DNA of 64,000 nt from Voacanga thouarsii. Its lineage: Eukaryota; Streptophyta; Magnoliopsida; Gentianales; Apocynaceae. The notes under the pieces were generated by a model. That model was not told the origin of the DNA, searched no databases, and saw only the letters and a program-made list of their open reading frames with translations. This document shows positions 59,576 through 64,000 of the stretch, piece by piece (position 1 is the first letter of the stretch; every line of letters begins with the position of its first letter). The position numbers were made by a program, and so were the translations under genes. Location of the stretch: assembly GCA_026120185.1 (NCBI GenBank), contig JANUWF010001696.1:1054001-1118000 (forward strand), written 5' to 3'.

Positions 59576-61639
59576 CAATATCATAAAAGCTTGGATTTTG
59601 TTGATTTAACCATGTAAATATGTAAATATGTATATATGTTCCTTGTATGAGTAAGTGCCCTATTTTTTTTGTTTGTATAATTGTATTTTAATTTCACTAT
59701 GTGTTGTGAATATGTAAATAGGTAGATACTTGCTCATAATAACTAACGTGTCTTTGTATGTTTGTATATATTGTATATTTGGTATTTAATTTTACTAACC
59801 TAAAGTTAATGTGGAATATGTGTAATCTTTGTATTTTAATTTGTTGATTTTTACATCTATAATTTGGAGTCAATACTAACTCTTCTTATTTTTAGGTTTG
59901 GGCTTTTGCTAACACGATATTTTAGACGGACTGAAGTTATTTTATTTTATTATTTGTTTCTTTATGTACAATTTTTAATCTTAGTTTAATATTTAATTTT
60001 TGAATTCATGGTCATGCATTTAGGATAGTTTTTAGTTATAAAAAAAAAAAAATCTCCTTTTCTTTTTCTTCTTTTTCGTTTGTTCCCTTATCCTTTTTCT
60101 TTTCTTCCCAAATTTTTCTTATTTTGTCTTTTTCTTCTTGTTTCCTTTTTCTTTGATTTTCTTGTTTGTTTCTCTTATTTGTCTTGTTCTTCTATTTGTC
60201 TTTCTTCTTTTATTTTTTTTCCTATTCCCCTAGAATGATACTTTTATTTATTCCCTTCATCTTTGTTTTCCCATTCTTCTTCCTCACGTTACTTTTCTTC
60301 TTCTATACATTATCCCCCATGAATTAAAAATTTTTTTAGAGCTCATATGTTGGGGAACATAGTGGTGCAAAACTTTCTCGATTTTATCCTTTTGAATTTC
60401 TTGGCATTGTGTATATGTGTTTTTGAGGAAAAATTTACTAGCCATGGACAAATCATTCTTGAGTTTATTTGGTGGGACAAAAATGAATATAATGGATTGT
60501 AAGTCTTGTGATTGCTTCTAAAGGTGAGCTATGTATTTTTTCTGAATTTTTGCCAATTTGGACATCTTAGACAATAGAACCTGGTTGTGATATCTTGTTG
60601 TGATGATTGAAGATTGGTAGACATTGTACTATTGCTATCTATGTTGGATATTCTTCTTGTTTTTCCTGAGCATCAACAGTCTGGAAAAGTTCTTCACTAA
60701 AAAGAGAACCAATTGCAAAATGGATTTGGTTGCGACAACAAGGATCTTGTAAGCCCTTTGGAGGTTGTGGTGGTCTATTTGGTGTTTTTTTTGGACAATC
60801 TGGAGGCCCATTTGGAGGCTCTACTTTGAGGGGGACTTAAAGGCATCGACTTTTTATTTTTCTTCTTCCTTGATTTTTATTTTGTTTCAAGTACTCTTTA
60901 TGCTTTTACTTGTGTGTTCATCTATCTATTTGTAGGTTGAATTTCGCTGGCAATAATTCTTCCAACTTCTTGAAGAATGAACTCCTCATATCTTGGAGCT
61001 AATTTACACTTGGGGAGTATTGCTTAAACTTTCTATCCCTTTTCAATTTTGGTCCCATTGGAGATGCTTTATTGTGTTTATTTTTTGACATTGAGGACAA
61101 TGTCAGTTTAAGTGTGGGGGAGTGGTTTGGTGATATTCTTGGTCTTTAGCAATTATCTTGATGTTTTCTTGTTGTTGAGTTACTTTAGAATTTGAAATTT
61201 GGACAACCATTTTGCCATCTTGGAAAAAATCATCTTGGAGAAAATTTAATTTCTTTGAAAATTTGAAAGTTTGAAGATTTGGAGCTAAATTAAGTTTATT
61301 TGTTTATAATGAAGATATGATTTCCTTTTTAACTTTGGATATGGATTTGTCATTCAGTATGGTAGGATTTTATTAAAAAGGTAAACTTGTGTATTAAGTT
61401 AGATTTTGCTAAGTCTTGAGAATTTAAGTTAACCTTGGTTATATTTGGTATTTGAGTTTTATTTTATTCTTTGAGTTTGAATATGGATGATATGATGAAA
61501 TATGAGAAAAGTTGTTGATTAATTCTTTTATTATGGATTTAGAATTTGCTTAACTTCGAGTTTTGAATAAGGAATGAGAAAAAAATTTAGTTGAAAAAAC
61601 ATATATGAGAGAAAAATTGAGTTGAAAAAAAAAATGCTC

Positions 61640-61716
<77 letters not shown>

Positions 61717-62324
61717 TTATCATTGAAGACCTTTTGCTGAAAAGGGGGTCAATATGGGGAGAAGTAGCAAGTGTATTTAGTACACTCTTTTGAGGCTATC
61801 CTGAAGGCAAAAAGACAAGAAAAAGCAAAGAAAAAAATATTGAAAAATTATTAGAGAAAAAATGATGAGTGATGACTATAAAGGGAGCCAATACGGTGTG
61901 TGAAGAGAAATTCATGCACTTAATGCTATCAATTTCCAAAGTCATAGAAAAAAAGAAGAAGAGTGGAGTGTTTTTCTTATTTCACTAACTCAAGTTTTGT
62001 AAATTTGAGTTTATAATGCATAAATTGGTTAAATGACTTGACTTGTATGGTTTATGTTATCTATGTTTTTGCTTGAGAAATGGAATAATTTTCATGTACT
62101 AGATATTAGCTTGTTTAAGTTAACTTTGATGGCCTTGGGATTATTTGATTTAATGTATGAGTTTATGAAAGGTTTTTAAAGGGTGAATGAATGATAATTT
62201 TGTATCTAAGGTTGGAAAAAATTATGGCTTTGTTATGGATGAATATGAAAAGAAATAAATTATTTAGAGTGCTTTGTTGAAGTATTTACTTAGGGACAAG
62301 TAAAGATTCAAGTGTGGGGGTATG
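59576..62324 (+). other. E2 internal region, noncoding
   Basis: No gag, pol or env-like frame is visible. Contents in order: AT-rich DNA; a pyrimidine-rich stretch at about 60055-60310; a conserved block at 61045-61120 matching 2770-2870; an ATT microsatellite; and a final AAGTGTGGGGGTATG (62310-62324) directly before the 3' LTR that probably serves as the polypurine tract. Confidence 0.75.
61640..61717. repeat. (ATT)n microsatellite
   Basis: An uninterrupted TTA/ATT run of about 78 bases in the E2 internal region. Confidence 0.97.
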
Positions 62325-64000
62325 TGATAGGGGTTAAAATCATCATTATTTTCCTAGTTATTGTTAGGGATATGCCCTAGAGTCAATTTGTACTTATACT
62401 ATTGTCGTTATGTTTTATAAAATAATACGAGGTTTTCCTTTCCATGAATAGTGCATTCTGCTTTGTGGTCATCAAGTACGTGACTTGATAGTAAAACCCA
62501 ACAATAAATACAATGACTATTCTAAAGTAGTCCCTGATCGATTATTCTTATTGGAACAATAATAAATTAAGATTGGTATGTTTGTGACTAGATGGCTATG
62601 TTTTACTGGTCATGGATATTTGTGATATCAAGTCAAAACATAAATAAATGTTAGAGAACATTGTATTGGACATGACCCACTATGAGAGTACTTCATAAAA
62701 CATGTTATAAGTACTTTCTAGCCATAATGATATTAAAAGTCCTTCGACCTAAGTTCATCATGGTTTCCTACTTGATAAGTTCTATATTTTGACGTTGTCT
62801 AAAGTTGTCTTTAACCAGATATAAATTAGACTACTGTTGGATGTAGAATAAATCAATGAGTGGAATATGATTGATAGTGAAGTAATTTGTCCCTCTTAAT
62901 TATAGGATAGATATCCATGGGCCCCTTGATAAGTTAGATTGTTAAAATGCATGACCGTGCTCAAATATATCAATCTAAGATATTGATATCATTTGTTTGA
63001 ATAGTCTACTATGAAATCAAGAAATAATTGATTAAGCTTAATAAGGATGACATGCTCCGTGCCTTATGCTTAATCTGGATATCGTGTGACAAAAGGACTA
63101 AATATAAAATTGTGGTTTAGTTCAAAGAGATCATTGATCTTCATTTAACCTAAATAGTTATAATGTTTTGCTAGTAACCGCTTATAACTTGTGGGCCATT
63201 TAAATATGATTTAGGCACACTGCTAGTGTTAAATGAACCTATAGGGTCACACAATAAGCGAACTAGTTAGGTTGTTTTTCTAGTAACCAGATTCGATAAA
63301 TCTGGAAATATGTCTAAGTTAATTGAACTTAGAAAATTTACCAAATATAATGAATCTGGAAATATGTCCACATTCGATGTATCTGGATGATGTCCAGATT
63401 ATAAGAATCTGACTCGGTAAATTAATTAGTTAAATTACCGAGATAATGGCAGAATCTTATCATATTAGGTTTTAGTTTAATTTGAATTTAAATTAAAATA
63501 TGATAAGATATTATCAGATTTGGACTCTAAGAGATTCGGGGGTTTTTTTAAGATAACCCTAGCCGTCTTCTCAACTGTTCTGTTCTGTTAAAAATTTCGT
63601 GCCTCTATTCATCAGAAAAAAAAAAATCCCTCTCAAACCCTAGGCGCTAGCACTCTTGGGATAACGAGTCAGTTCGCCATGTATACCTGTAGAGGACATT
63701 CGCACATTGCAGCGTCTAGTGATCATTCGAGTTGCACATACGACAACATAGTCAGAATCAAAGGATCTTGATTACGCAGAACAAAGGTAATCCTGTAAAC
63801 CTTAAGTCTTCTTAATCGTTTACTTGGATCCTCGAAAGGGATTTGTGGATGTTTTTCGCGTTTAGGAGTTCACGAATTCCAACAGTTATTTAAGGCTAAA
63901 TAAAGACACTTTTTATACAATAATTAGTCATATTCCTTCCTATTTGATATTTGTCATATAAAAATGCTTTTCTATAATTTTATGCAAAAATAGATGAAAT
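62325..64000 (+). mobile_element. E2 3' LTR, incomplete at window end
   Basis: It repeats the first bases of the 5' LTR (TGATAGGGGTTAAAATCATC), is split by the solo LTR 62362-63884, then continues TTAAGGCTAAATAAAGACAC, matching 55898 onward, to the window end. Confidence 0.9.
62362..63884 (+). mobile_element. Solo LTR of a further family
   Basis: It starts TGTTAGGGATATGCCC and ends GAATTCCAACA, flanked by a perfect GTTAT duplication (62357-62361, 63885-63889). The unoccupied site is in the E2 5' LTR (TTTCCTAGTTATTTGAGG, near 55882). At 1,523 bases with TG..CA ends it fits an LTR, probably copia, but no related internal region is in the window. Confidence 0.9.

Larger units (their letters stand above)
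55856..64000 (+). mobile_element. Noncoding Athila-family element E2 (runs off the end)
   Basis: 5' LTR 55856-59550, primer-binding site 59557, internal region 59576-62324, 3' LTR from 62325 past the window end. LTRs begin TGATAGGGGTTAAAATCATC. The internal region is only 2.75 kb and has no gag or pol, so the element is non-autonomous (LARD-like or an internal deletion) and would need proteins from a relative. Each LTR contains a solo LTR of a different family. The target-site duplication of E2 itself cannot be tested because its right edge is outside. Confidence 0.85.

Noticed and set aside
1..64000. Host protein genes, tRNA or rRNA genes
   Set aside because: Both strands were read for conserved domains and RNA gene signatures; all recognisable coding sequence belongs to retrotransposons.

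Overview
This window looks like nuclear DNA of a eudicot plant. It is AT-rich and almost entirely nested LTR retrotransposons and their remains, and I found no convincing host gene, tRNA, rRNA or CRISPR array. The evidence is Ty1/copia and Ty3/gypsy protein remnants, LTRs bounded by TG..CA with 5-bp target-site duplications (TSDs), primer-binding sites matching plant initiator-Met and Asp tRNAs, and several GA/GAA/ATT microsatellites.

Layout, left to right. (1) 1-1480: noncoding, LTR-like DNA with a TATA box. (2) About 1490-6600: remnant of an Athila-type gypsy element on the minus strand with a broken env-like ORF (5274-6265), interrupted by a solo copia LTR (3150-5084, TSD ATCAG). (3) 6626-12812: rearranged fragments of a chromovirus-type gypsy LTR family, called G here, in both orientations, with a 25-bp minisatellite (10896-11056). 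(4) 12813-22264: minus-strand copia element C1, truncated inside its reverse transcriptase, with a 3.3-kb solo LTR (family F, 14846-18144, TSD CATCT) inside its gag zinc knuckle. (5) 22265-32906: G-family LTRs in opposite orientations around gypsy coding scraps (chromodomain, gag-protease, integrase zinc finger) and a partial F LTR.

(6) 29941-55612: one old G-family LTR on the minus strand, split by an Athila-family solo LTR (32907-34424, TSD AAATT) and by a large SIRE-like copia element (34643-54869, TSD GTTCT). The SIRE-like element has both LTRs, gag, pol and a third env-like ORF. That ORF is itself split by a nearly intact minus-strand copia element C2 (41560-50665). C2 carries a 1,307-codon gag-pol reading frame with only three nonsense codons and no frameshift. 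(7) 55856-64000: a noncoding Athila-family element (E2) with a tRNA-Asp-type primer-binding site. Each of its LTRs contains a solo LTR of another family (57402-59138, TSD AATTT; 62362-63884, TSD GTTAT).

No element here is autonomous as it stands. The retained parts (LTR promoters, primer-binding sites, polypurine tracts, gag, protease, integrase, RT, RNase H) are those of ordinary LTR-retrotransposon replication. The points most worth a second look are: a similar env-like domain in both a copia and a gypsy element; a dense ATCCAAAA/TTTTGGAT octamer array in the SIRE-like LTR and UTRs; minisatellites that expand inside LTRs; and decay dominated by C-to-T / G-to-A transitions. Family names are from recognition only; no database search was possible.
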